A stretch of DNA of 64,000 bases, taken from positions 4,278,001-4,342,000 of the forward strand of contig NC_015572.1 of NCBI RefSeq assembly GCF_000214665.1. Direction: 5' to 3'. Below are positions 36,361 through 45,139 of this stretch, piece by piece (position 1 is the first letter of the stretch; every line of letters starts with the position of its first letter). Under the pieces are notes generated by a model. That model was not told the origin of the DNA. It did not search any database and worked only from the letters and a program-made list of their open reading frames with translations. The DNA is from Methylomonas methanica MC09 (GTDB lineage Bacteria; Pseudomonadota; Gammaproteobacteria; Methylococcales; Methylomonadaceae). Made by a program: the position numbers and the translations under genes.

Positions 36361-37191
36361 TTACTCCTGTAAATACCGGATGTCGCCGGGATGACGTACC
36401 TGCACGGCAAAGCGGTCTTTACTTTTAGCCACCCAACCTCTGGCTTCAATCGATTGGCCGACATAGCTTTGCAACGACGGAAACAAGCTTCGGTTTTGGT
36501 TTTCTATCCGTACGGAAACGTGATCGGAAAACTGTAAATAACTGTATTTGGCTGTTAGCTTTAATGCACGAATCCGGCCTGTAACCCGCTTCCAACCCTT
36601 ATAATTTTCTTCGTTCAAGTCTATAAACGGCTGGGCGGCATACGCTTGCAGCCCCCATAATCCCCGTTCAGCCTGTTCGGCGCTTTTTTGCGCCTCAAGC
36701 AAGGCATCCACATATTTAAGATTCGGCGGATAAATATTGACTGCCGCCAATCCCAGCCTCACTAACTCCAAATTGATATGCTGTTTATCTTCGGCAAACA
36801 CGTAAGCCAAACTGCGCTGATATTTATCCTGTTTTTCGACATCCCCTTCCAGCCTGACTTTTTTGTGCTCAATCCGCTGTCGCAACCATGTTTTGGCTTG
36901 TTCTCCACCGGGTTCGGCATTTTTGTTGCGTCCTGCAATTTCAGGGGTGTTCACACCCAACAAACGTACTTTCTGTCCATTGCTCAACAAAATCGTGTCG
37001 CCATCGAAAACTTTTTCCACTCGATGGTAACTTACCCCCGGCTCAACTGTTAAAATTTTGGCATTGGCTTGCTTACGGTCGGAATAATGATGCCGCCCCT
37101 GTCCATCGACCCACTCAAATACATCCCCGCGCGCCATTAACGGCCAGACGGCCAGTATGCAAACTCGAAGTACAACGGACTTATTCAACAT
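36361..37191 (-). CDS. secreted thermonuclease-family protein with DUF4124 N-terminus
   Basis: A 276-residue exported protein. After a signal peptide comes a DUF4124-like segment (VFEWVDGQGRHHYSD), then a staphylococcal-nuclease-like domain (KVFDGDTILLSNGQKVRLLGVNTPEI, the Asp/Arg pair typical of the active site, and YQRSLAYVF, LVRLGLAAVN), and a C-terminal OB-fold-like part (WKRVTGRIRALKL.. RGWVAKSKDRFAVQVRHP). The fold suggests a Ca-dependent periplasmic or secreted nuclease. Its gene converges on the terminator at 36323 and its start lies 11 bases from the divergent DUF1415 gene. Confidence 0.88.
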   Translation of the reverse strand: MLNKSVVLRVCILAVWPLMARGDVFEWVDGQGRHHYSDRKQANAKILTVEPGVSYHRVEKVFDGDTILLSNGQKVRLLGVNTPEIAGRNKNAEPGGEQAKTWLRQRIEHKKVRLEGDVEKQDKYQRSLAYVFAEDKQHINLELVRLGLAAVNIYPPNLKYVDALLEAQKSAEQAERGLWGLQAYAAQPFIDLNEENYKGWKRVTGRIRALKLTAKYSYLQFSDHVSVRIENQNRSLFPSLQSYVGQSIEARGWVAKSKDRFAVQVRHPGDIRYLQE

Positions 37192-37202
37192 ACTTACACC
37201 TT

Positions 37203-37760
37203 ATGATCAGCGACCAACACGTTATCGCCGCCACCCAAAACTGGCTAAACAGATTCATCATTGCCTTTAATATTTGTCCGTTCGCCCGCCGGGAACAACA
37301 AAGAAACACAATCCGCTACCGCGTTTCGCACGCAGACCGGACCGAAGCGGCGCTAGAAACGTTAATCGAAGAATGCCGGTTTCTGGACGAAAACCCCGAA
37401 ACGGAAACCACATTATTGATTTTACCGAACGGCTTTAAGGATTTTGACGACTATTTGGATATGCTGGACATTGCCGAGCGATTATTACAAGCCCAGCACT
37501 ATGAAGGAATTTACCAATTAGCCAGTTTTCACTCCGACTATCGCTTCGAAATGGCCAGCGAACTCGATCAGGACGACCCCGCCAATTACACTAACCGTTC
37601 GCCCTACCCCATGCTGCATATTATCCGCGAATCGAGCATAGAACGCGCAGTGGCGACTTACCCCGACCCGGAAAACATCCCAGCCCGCAACATCAAACTG
37701 ACGCGCGAACTGGGCCTGGAAAAGTTACAAGCCCTGTTGGCGGGCTGTTTTCACGAATAG
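37203..37760 (+). CDS. DUF1415 family protein
   Basis: A 185-residue cytoplasmic protein beginning at ATG 37203; the longer frame upstream is only the shadow of the nuclease gene. The sequence fits DUF1415: NICPFA near residue 25, LDENPETETTLLILP, FDDYLDMLDIAERLL, YQLASFHSDYRF, and the SPYPMLHIIRESSIERAVATYPDPENIPARNI stretch. The conserved Cys in NICPFARRE could bind a metal or be redox active. The function of the family is not known. Its end overlaps the convergent neighbour by 10 bases. Confidence 0.85.
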   Translation: MISDQHVIAATQNWLNRFIIAFNICPFARREQQRNTIRYRVSHADRTEAALETLIEECRFLDENPETETTLLILPNGFKDFDDYLDMLDIAERLLQAQHYEGIYQLASFHSDYRFEMASELDQDDPANYTNRSPYPMLHIIRESSIERAVATYPDPENIPARNIKLTRELGLEKLQALLAGCFHE

Positions 37761-38452
37761 TAATCGAAGTCTTCGGTCTTTTTCAGTTTGAATGAAGGCT
37801 CGGCATTGATTTCGGCATCGACCAATTTTTCCCGTTTCTGCTCGGGCTGGGCTTTTAGCGCTTCGATAAACTCAACAAACCACGACGCCTGTTTAACGTT
37901 GTCCATGTCCTCGTCCTGAACGATATTGGCTTGATCCGGCAAGCTGCCGAACTCCTTGGCTTGCTGCAAGAATTGCTGGCAAGCTTGCTCATCGCCGCGC
38001 AAGGCGCTGACACAAGCCAGATTATAAGCCGCACTGCCTTTTTGAATCCGACAGGCTTTTTCAAAAAAATCTTCCGCCAAACCGTATAAACTCGCCTTGC
38101 CTTCCTGCGGACTGATGCGGGCCAGTTCCATGAATGCCACACCACCGTCAATCGCCGCCCCCAGATAATTGGGCGCGGTCAGCAAGCAAAATGAAAACTT
38201 GGAGATAGCATCTTCATAAATTTCAATGGCTTCTGCTACCGGCTTGCTTTTGGCTTCATGCAGCAAGGCAAAACCCCAGTGATATAACGCTTCCGAGAAC
38301 ATCAAATTATCGGCGATGACACTGGCGAAGCCTTGATAGGCGCTTTTATAGAGCTGCTCGGCCCTGCCGGCCTCGCTTTTACGGGCTTGCGCCACGTGTT
38401 TGATGGCGGCATCCAGAGTGGAACGCTTTTTAATGGAACTCAAAAGTGACAT
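37751..38452 (-). CDS. TPR-like helical-repeat protein
   Basis: A 233-residue cytoplasmic protein made of helical repeats resembling TPRs (AEQLYKSAYQGFASVIADNLMFSEALYHWGFALLHEA, AIEIYEDAISKFSFCLLTAPNYLGAAIDGGVAFMELA, AYNLACVSALRGDEQACQQFLQQAKEFG). The N-terminus is basic and the C-terminus ends FDYYS. ATG 38452 has GAGGAG at good distance, so the 18 extra upstream residues are not used. No partner is evident; function unknown. Confidence 0.75.
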   Translation of the reverse strand: MSLLSSIKKRSTLDAAIKHVAQARKSEAGRAEQLYKSAYQGFASVIADNLMFSEALYHWGFALLHEAKSKPVAEAIEIYEDAISKFSFCLLTAPNYLGAAIDGGVAFMELARISPQEGKASLYGLAEDFFEKACRIQKGSAAYNLACVSALRGDEQACQQFLQQAKEFGSLPDQANIVQDEDMDNVKQASWFVEFIEALKAQPEQKREKLVDAEINAEPSFKLKKTEDFDYYS

Positions 38453-38542
38453 GACTGACTCCTCACTAGTCTTGTTTTGCAGCAGGTTGCGATAAAATAG
38501 CCGCAAAGTCTACAACATCGCCGCCTATAACCGGAACATAAA

Positions 38543-38869
38543 ATGACAGACTCTCTCCGCGACCTGGAAAAAACCAAGCTCAATCAGGAAACCTCGCTTA
38601 TCTCTTGGCTGGAATTGCAGCGTTTCTTTGCTGCCGGCTTGGCCATCAGCGTCGAAAAAGAGCTGGATTTGGTGGAAGTAGCGTATCAATTTTCCATAGA
38701 TAACAAACAGATCGTAAACGACTGGCTACAAGCCAAGCGCATTGCCCCCGTCTCCGACCAACTGGCGCGAGACTGGTTTGAGAATAAAGCCGATGTGTGG
38801 GCGGTTGTGGTTAAACCGTGGATTTTAGTGCAAGACGCAACCACCCGCCCAAGCGCGATCAATCATTGA
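38543..38869 (+). CDS. DUF2288 family protein
   Basis: A 108-residue soluble protein matching DUF2288: an acidic/amphipathic N-terminus (DLEKTKLNQETSLISWLELQRFFAAG), LDLVEVAYQFSIDN, VNDWLQAKRIAPVSDQLARDWFENKADVWAVVVKPWILVQ. The family has no known function. It is divergent from the TPR-like gene and overlaps the end of the convergent DoxX gene by 11 bases. Confidence 0.85.
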   Translation: MTDSLRDLEKTKLNQETSLISWLELQRFFAAGLAISVEKELDLVEVAYQFSIDNKQIVNDWLQAKRIAPVSDQLARDWFENKADVWAVVVKPWILVQDATTRPSAINH

Positions 38870-39503
38870 AATAACGGCGCACCAGCCAATAATCCGTACT
38901 GACAAACCTGCCTCCGCCCATGAAAAACAATACCAGCAACATAATGAAATAGGTTGCGGCGAACTCGATACCGTTATTCAAAATCACCAAGTTGCCGTTT
39001 TCGGTCAGCCATTGATAATCCCCCTGCGATTGCAGAATATCCTTGGCCTGCTGCAAACGTTCTATCGCCCCCACCGTACGATCGGTGGCAAACAGTCCGC
39101 TGCCGGTCGCCACTGCCAGCCAACCGTTACTCCAATGCGTGGTAATGGCCGCAAACACCATAATCACCATCAAGGGCAACGTTATCAGCCGGGTCCCCAG
39201 ACCAAGCAATAACAGCAACGCGCCCAAGGTTTCAAATAAGGCCACCAAAAACACCAGCAGATAAGGGGCCGGTAACCCCAGCCCCCATTCGGTATTACCG
39301 AACCATTCGGCTGTTTCGGAAAAATTAGTGAATTTTTTGCTGCCGGCCATCCAGAACACGGGCGCCAAATATAATCTGAGCAACAAAGGCGCCAGGAAAT
39401 CCAAAATTCGGGCCTTGTCAAAAGTTCGTCTCAGCACGCCTACCGTATCGGGCGCTTTTTCAACCACTAACGCCATTAATGCAGAAAAAGTTTTATTATT
39501 CAT
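38859..39503 (-). CDS. DoxX family membrane protein
   Basis: A 214-residue inner-membrane protein with four helices of the DoxX fold: PLLLRLYLAPVFWMAGSKKF, a GLPAPYLLVFLVALFETLGALLLLLGLGTRLITLPLM block, the AAITTHWSNGW segment and a last helix near FIMLLVLFFMGGG. A GGAGGGGGC Shine-Dalgarno precedes ATG 39503. DoxX relatives are linked to respiratory or redox functions; the specific role is unknown. The gene is divergent from the cupin gene. Confidence 0.88.
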   Translation of the reverse strand: MNNKTFSALMALVVEKAPDTVGVLRRTFDKARILDFLAPLLLRLYLAPVFWMAGSKKFTNFSETAEWFGNTEWGLGLPAPYLLVFLVALFETLGALLLLLGLGTRLITLPLMVIMVFAAITTHWSNGWLAVATGSGLFATDRTVGAIERLQQAKDILQSQGDYQWLTENGNLVILNNGIEFAATYFIMLLVLFFMGGGRFVSTDYWLVRRYFND

Positions 39504-39532
39504 GCCCCCTCCTCGTATAACCAGATTGAGAA

Positions 39533-39862
39533 ATGAACATCAGCTCCGCATCCTTGTTTGCCGATATTCCCCGACAACTACCGGAAGAATTATGCCAAAC
39601 GTTGTTTGAGAATCCCACCGTTCGCATCGAACGCATATTATCCAAGGGACACTATAGCGCAGAAAACACTTGGTACGATCAAGAACAAACCGAATGGGTG
39701 ATATTATTGCAAGGACAAGCCCGGCTAAGCTTCATGGATGGCGACCCCGTCGAACTCAATCCCGGCGATTACCTATTGCTCCCCGCGCATTGCAAACACC
39801 GGGTGGACTGGACATCAGCCGATCAGGTGAGTATTTGGCTAGCCATCCATATCCGCGACTAA
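39533..39862 (+). CDS. small cupin-domain protein
   Basis: A 109-residue single-domain cupin: EWVILLQGQARLSFMDGDPVELNPGDYLLLPAHCKHRVDWT matches the two cupin motifs, with metal ligands probably Glu and the two His of HCKHRV. Similar proteins act as metal-dependent isomerases or sensors; the substrate is unknown. It precedes the large PAS kinase by 101 bases on the same strand without an obvious operon link. Confidence 0.85.
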   Translation: MNISSASLFADIPRQLPEELCQTLFENPTVRIERILSKGHYSAENTWYDQEQTEWVILLQGQARLSFMDGDPVELNPGDYLLLPAHCKHRVDWTSADQVSIWLAIHIRD

Positions 39863-39963
39863 ACAAAGTTGCACCGGTCTCCTTCCCCTTACACCGCTGT
39901 TGACACTATTCATACCGTAACCGTATTCTGCGCTGATAAAGGATAAGAAAAATAAGGGAATAT

Positions 39964-42900
39964 ATGCTCGGTGTTTTTATTCCATACTCCAGGTTTATGA
40001 GGCCCATGCCGTTCACATCCTCACTATTGATCAGCCGCGCCACCAGCACCCTCGTCATGGCCTTGGGGCTAGTTGTCCTATATGGTTGGGCATTGGATAT
40101 CAATGCTCTCAAAAGCGTATTCCCCGGGCTTATCACCATGAAACCCAATACTGCGGTCGGCTTCACGCTGACCGGTATTTCGTTAAGCATGCTGGCCATA
40201 GCCCCTGACGGACGTATCGCAAAATGGATATCCAAACTTACGTCAGGTCTGGTCATTTCATTTGGAATACTCACGTTTACCCAATATGTGTTTGATTTGA
40301 ACCTCGGCATAGACAACCTGTTGTTTCAAGTACCGCCGGGTGCCTCCTACAGCGACCGGCATCCCGCGCGAATGACGCCGCAAGCCGCGCTGATCTTTTC
40401 GACCCTCAACGGCGGCATTCTCTTGATCTGGCAACGCAAACAACTGGAACTCATTCAATATGCGCTATTGGCAATCGCGACCGTGCCGCTCCTGACCATG
40501 CTCGGCTATTTGTTCGGTGTGCACGCCTTACCGTTGCTTGGTACATACAAACCCATGGCCATCCATACATCCTTGGGATTCCTGCTCATATCCACCGGAA
40601 TTTTGGCAACATCCTCGAATACCGGCATCTTCGCAAAACTGCGACACAAACTGCCGAATATCGCCTTTGGCCTAGCCTTGATACTACTGTTGCTGTCCGT
40701 TATAGCCTCCATCATCAATTCGCGGCACGCAGCCGCCAGCAATACGTCGCATATCAAAATGTACGAAATTTTATGGCGGCTGGAAATAATCGCCACTGAA
40801 ATCGAGCGAAGCATTGCCGCCAGCCGGGGCTTTGCCATTACCGGACAGGAAAAGTTTATTACATCAATTGAATCCTCCCACGTAAGGATGCATAACAACC
40901 TTGCGGAAATACGCCGGCTGGTTGCCGGTCCTGAACAATTAAAAAAACTGTCCTCGCTAGAGTCCTTGATCGCCGTTAGGAACAAAATCGGTGATGACAT
41001 AGTCCGGTTACGGAAAGACAAAGGCCTGAAAGAATCCGCGGACCTCTTGATTCAAGGCGAAGGCGAACGGATTAACCGGCAAATCCGTATCGAAATGGAT
41101 GAGTTCATTCAAACTGAAAAAAATCGTTTGACGCTGCTCGAGGCTCGAACTCAAACCGAAAAAAATAATGCGTTGATCGCTTTATCGCTCACTCTAATCA
41201 CCGGCCTATGCCTGATTGGGTTCGGATTAATCGCATTAAAGATACAGACCCTCAAACGCGAACGTGCCGAAGCCGACCGTAACCGTCTGGTTGCAATTCT
41301 CGAAACGACCACCGACTTTGTCAGTACCGCCGATTTACAGAAAAATATTACTTATATCAATCACGCCGGCCGCGCCATGTTGAAACTGGGCGACCAGCCA
41401 ATTTCAGAACTACATATCGCCGATATTCATCCTGCCTGGGCAATCAAAATTATTTTAGATCAGGGTATCCCCGCCGCAAAACGACATGGCTCATGGCAAG
41501 GCGAAACAGCACTGTTAACCACCGAGGGACGCGAGATCCCGGTTTCTCAAATCATCCTGCTCCACCGAGACGAACATAACAATATCAGTTATTTTTCCAC
41601 GGTTATGCGCGATATCAGCGACCTAAAAATGGCGCAAAAAGCGTTGAGGGAAAGCGAACAGAACTACCGCCTTTTAACGGAATATGCCCCGGAAGCCATA
41701 ACCGTGGTGGATGTAGACAAGGGCTATTTTGTGGATGCCAACGAGAATGCCTTGCGGCTTTTTGGTCTGCCTTACGAAGAATTGTTCCGGAACAATCCGG
41801 CGACACTCAGCCCACTGAGGCAACCGGATGGACGTATTTCCGCGGCATCCGCAACAGAGAAAATTCAGGAAGCCTTAGCGGGAGGCGCGCCGGTTTTCGA
41901 ATGGATTCATGTCAACGCTGCCGGCCGGGAAATTCCCTGCGAAATACGCCTGCTACGCATGCCAAAAGAAGGCCGCACTCTGATTCGCGGCAGCATTACC
42001 GAAATCAGCGCACGCAAAAACGCCGAAAACGCACTGCGTATTCGCGACAACGCGCTGAAAACATCCTTAAACGCCATTACCATGGCGGATTTATACGGTA
42101 ATCTGACCTACGTCAACAACAGTTTTATAGTGCTTTGGGGATATACGGACGCGATGGAAGTCTTGGGCAAACCGGCAACCATATTATGGCAAGATCCGGC
42201 GCTTGCCCAAGAAATCATGACTACCATGCTCAGCACCAAGCAAGCCTGGCGCGGACAGTTAACGGGCTTGAAAAAAAACGGCGAATTATTCGAGGTGGAT
42301 ATTTCCGGGAATATTGCCTATGACAAAGATGGCGAACCTATCGCCTTGATCGCTTCTTTTCTGGACATCAGTGACCGTTGCCGCCTTGAAGAATTACAGC
42401 GGCAGATGTTGCAGAAATTCGATACGCTTGCCAACGCGTCCCCCGCTTTGATTTGGACTTCCGGCGTTGATAAGAACTGCGACTGGTTTAATCGGCGCTG
42501 GCTGGACTTCACCGGCCGGACGATTGAGCAGGAAAAAGGAAACGGCTGGGCCGAAGGCGTACATCCGGAAGACCTCGAACACTGTCTATCGACCTACGTT
42601 AGCGCCTTCGATGCACGACAACCCTTTGCCATGGAATACCGCCTACTCCGCCATGATGGCGAATACCGCTGGTTATTAAACCAAGGGTTACCGCGCTACG
42701 ACGCAAACCGCGAATTTATTGGTTATATTGGTTCCTGCATGGATATCACCGAGGAAAAACATGTTCGAGAAAAATTAAATGTTTCCGAGCAACGTCTACG
42801 ACTGGCTTTGCAGGCGGCTGAGCAAGGCATGTTCGATCTTAATTTGGAAAGCGGAGCAGCGATCGTCAGCCCTGAATATCCGCTAATGCTGGGTTATGAC

Positions 42901-44688
42901 CCGGATACGTTCCGTGAAACAAATACTGCTTGGCTCGAACGTTTGCATCCCGATGACAGGGAGCGGGTGGAACAGACCTACCATCGCTACATCAGTGGCG
43001 AGTTGCGGGAATATAAAGTCGAATTCCGTCAGCGCATGCGTTCCGGACAATGGAAATGGATACTCTCCCAGGGTAGCGTGGTGGAGCATACAACCGATGG
43101 CCAACCCTTGCGCATGCTAGGGACTCACACCGACATCGATATGCGCAAGCTCGCAGAACAACAATTGCTGGAAAGCGAAGCCTTTTACCGGGGCGTAATA
43201 GAAGCCTCTCCCGACAGTTTCTGGATGGTCGATACGAATGGTCGTTTACTTCAGGTCAGCGATTGTTATTGCCAACGCTCGGGCTATAGTCAAAACGAGT
43301 TGTTGTCCATGAGCATAGCGGACCTGGAAGCCAACATGTCGCCTTCTGAAATAGCCGATCACATTCAGCACCTGCTACAGGAAAGACATGCGGTATTCGA
43401 GAGCAGACACCGCGCAAAAGACGGCTCGACATGGCCGGTTGAAGTCAGTGCGGTATTTTTACCGGTTGCCGGCGGCCGTTTATTTTCCTTCATTCGGGAC
43501 ATCAGCGAACGCAAACAGGCGGAAAACAAGCTGCGCGCCAGCGAAGCCACGCTGAAGGAAGCTCAAAGACTGGCGCAAATCGGTAGCTGGGAGCTGGATT
43601 TGATCAATGACGAGCTGCATTGGTCTGAAGAGATTTTCCGAATTTTCGAGATAGACTCAACACAATTCGGCGCCACCTATGAAGCTTTCCTGAAAATAGT
43701 GCACCCCGAAGACCGGTCATTGGTTTCCCAAGCTTATCTTGACTCGGTCAAAAACCACGGCAGCTACAACATCATCCACCGTCTGTTAACGGCGGATGGT
43801 CGGGTCAAATACGTGCATGAACGCGGCGAGACTCTGTATCGGCAAGACCAGGCTATCCGCTCGATAGGCACAGTTCAAGACATAACTCAAGCGAAATTGG
43901 CCGAAGAGGAATTACTGCTATATCGAAACCATCTGGAATCCTTGGTAACAAAGCGTACGGCGGAACTCGAGGCGGTAAACCAGGAACTGGAAGCGTTTGC
44001 CTATTCGGTATCTCACGACTTGCGGGCGCCCTTGCGCGGCATAGATGGCTTCAGCCAAGCGTTGCTCGAAGACTACGGCGACAAACTGGACGGCACGGGC
44101 CGAAATTATCTCGAGCGTGTTCGCGCAGCCAGTCAAAGGATGGGTATTCTGATTGACGACCTACTAAAATTATCGCGTATTACCCGCGCCATTCTCAAAC
44201 ACGCGCCGGTTGATATGAGCAATATGGCAAACATGGTACTCTACCAGTTAGGCGAGGCAAATCCCGACCACCAAGTCGAAACTTGGGTAGAGCCCGGGCT
44301 ACAGGTCAACGGCGACGCTGGCTTGCTTAAAATTGCCTTGGAGAACCTGTTGGGGAATGCCTGGAAATACAGCGCGAAATCGGCGAATCCGCATATAGCT
44401 TTCGGCAGTTTGGCACAGGACGGGGAAACCGTTTATTACGTCAGCGACAATGGCGCGGGCTTCGACATGCAATACGCCGACAAGCTATTCAGGCCCTTTC
44501 AGCGCCTGCACCATCGGGATCAATTCGAAGGTACCGGTATCGGTTTGGCAACGGTGAAACGTATTATCCATCGCCATGGCGGCCGTATCTGGGCAGAAAG
44601 CGAAGTAGACAAAAAGACCACCTTTTATTTCACCCTTGCCCGGGAAGAAATACCCAACGACAAACAAAAAGCACTGGGGGCCCCATGA
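39964..44688 (+). CDS. multi-PAS membrane sensor histidine kinase
   Basis: A 1574-residue histidine kinase. The N-terminal ~250 residues hold several membrane helices, followed by a CHASE3-like extracytoplasmic helical domain (about 265-400) and another helix. About seven PAS domains follow between roughly 440 and 1310 (for example AILETTTDFVSTADL, LTEYAPEAITVVDV, ALQAAEQGMFDLNL, VIEASPDSFWMVDT, AQIGSWELDL). The kinase core has the phospho-accepting His near 1351 in YSVSHDLRAPLRGIDGF and a HATPase with LENLLGNAWKYS, DNGAGFDM and GTGIGLATVKRI. It overlaps the next gene (ATGA) and probably phosphorylates that regulator. Bacteriophytochrome-like kinase core, but no GAF/PHY photosensor. AAGGGA lies 6 bases before ATG 39964. 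Confidence 0.92.
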   Translation: MLGVFIPYSRFMRPMPFTSSLLISRATSTLVMALGLVVLYGWALDINALKSVFPGLITMKPNTAVGFTLTGISLSMLAIAPDGRIAKWISKLTSGLVISFGILTFTQYVFDLNLGIDNLLFQVPPGASYSDRHPARMTPQAALIFSTLNGGILLIWQRKQLELIQYALLAIATVPLLTMLGYLFGVHALPLLGTYKPMAIHTSLGFLLISTGILATSSNTGIFAKLRHKLPNIAFGLALILLLLSVIASIINSRHAAASNTSHIKMYEILWRLEIIATEIERSIAASRGFAITGQEKFITSIESSHVRMHNNLAEIRRLVAGPEQLKKLSSLESLIAVRNKIGDDIVRLRKDKGLKESADLLIQGEGERINRQIRIEMDEFIQTEKNRLTLLEARTQTEKNNALIALSLTLITGLCLIGFGLIALKIQTLKRERAEADRNRLVAILETTTDFVSTADLQKNITYINHAGRAMLKLGDQPISELHIADIHPAWAIKIILDQGIPAAKRHGSWQGETALLTTEGREIPVSQIILLHRDEHNNISYFSTVMRDISDLKMAQKALRESEQNYRLLTEYAPEAITVVDVDKGYFVDANENALRLFGLPYEELFRNNPATLSPLRQPDGRISAASATEKIQEALAGGAPVFEWIHVNAAGREIPCEIRLLRMPKEGRTLIRGSITEISARKNAENALRIRDNALKTSLNAITMADLYGNLTYVNNSFIVLWGYTDAMEVLGKPATILWQDPALAQEIMTTMLSTKQAWRGQLTGLKKNGELFEVDISGNIAYDKDGEPIALIASFLDISDRCRLEELQRQMLQKFDTLANASPALIWTSGVDKNCDWFNRRWLDFTGRTIEQEKGNGWAEGVHPEDLEHCLSTYVSAFDARQPFAMEYRLLRHDGEYRWLLNQGLPRYDANREFIGYIGSCMDITEEKHVREKLNVSEQRLRLALQAAEQGMFDLNLESGAAIVSPEYPLMLGYDPDTFRETNTAWLERLHPDDRERVEQTYHRYISGELREYKVEFRQRMRSGQWKWILSQGSVVEHTTDGQPLRMLGTHTDIDMRKLAEQQLLESEAFYRGVIEASPDSFWMVDTNGRLLQVSDCYCQRSGYSQNELLSMSIADLEANMSPSEIADHIQHLLQERHAVFESRHRAKDGSTWPVEVSAVFLPVAGGRLFSFIRDISERKQAENKLRASEATLKEAQRLAQIGSWELDLINDELHWSEEIFRIFEIDSTQFGATYEAFLKIVHPEDRSLVSQAYLDSVKNHGSYNIIHRLLTADGRVKYVHERGETLYRQDQAIRSIGTVQDITQAKLAEEELLLYRNHLESLVTKRTAELEAVNQELEAFAYSVSHDLRAPLRGIDGFSQALLEDYGDKLDGTGRNYLERVRAASQRMGILIDDLLKLSRITRAILKHAPVDMSNMANMVLYQLGEANPDHQVETWVEPGLQVNGDAGLLKIALENLLGNAWKYSAKSANPHIAFGSLAQDGETVYYVSDNGAGFDMQYADKLFRPFQRLHHRDQFEGTGIGLATVKRIIHRHGGRIWAESEVDKKTTFYFTLAREEIPNDKQKALGAP

Positions 44689-45131
44689 ACGAAAATGACA
44701 AAATCATTCTGTTGGTTGAGGACAATCCCGATGACGAAGTCCTTACTTTAAGAGCACTGCGCAAGAACAACATTTTGAATCAAGTGGTGGTTGCCCGCGA
44801 CGGCGTTGAAGCCTTGGATTACCTGTTCGGAACCGGCGTCCACACCGGGCGGGATACCGAAAGCCAGCCGCAGGTTATCTTGCTGGATCTGAAGCTGCCC
44901 AAATTGGATGGTTTGGAAGTATTGAAACGGATTCGCGCCGATGTTCGGACCCGACTGCAGCCCGTGGTTATTCTGACCACTTCGAACGAGGATCGCGATA
45001 TCATCAGCAGTTATGAGCTTGGGGCCAATAGCTTCATCCGCAAACCGGTTGATTTCGAACAGTTTATGGAAGCGGTTCGCCAACTGGGTCTGTATTGGCT
45101 GGTGCTCAATGTTCCGCCACAACAACCCTGA
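44685..45131 (+). CDS. CheY-like response regulator (Rcp type)
   Basis: A 148-residue stand-alone receiver domain. The acidic pocket is LLVEDNPDDE and the phospho-acceptor is Asp68 in ILLDLKLPKLDGLEVL; the conserved Thr/Ser and Lys appear in ILTTSNEDRD and FIRKPVDFEQF. This subtype (long beta4 region, LGLYWLVLN end) is usually paired with PAS or phytochrome kinases as an intermediate phosphocarrier. It overlaps the kinase stop by 4 bases and ends 9 bases before the following gene. Confidence 0.94.
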   Translation: MNENDKIILLVEDNPDDEVLTLRALRKNNILNQVVVARDGVEALDYLFGTGVHTGRDTESQPQVILLDLKLPKLDGLEVLKRIRADVRTRLQPVVILTTSNEDRDIISSYELGANSFIRKPVDFEQFMEAVRQLGLYWLVLNVPPQQP

Positions 45132-45139
45132 TCAAACAA

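Noticed and set aside
36888..37202. N-terminal extension of the DUF1415 frame
   Set aside because: Overlaps the divergent nuclease gene in antisense; the family begins at ATG 37203.
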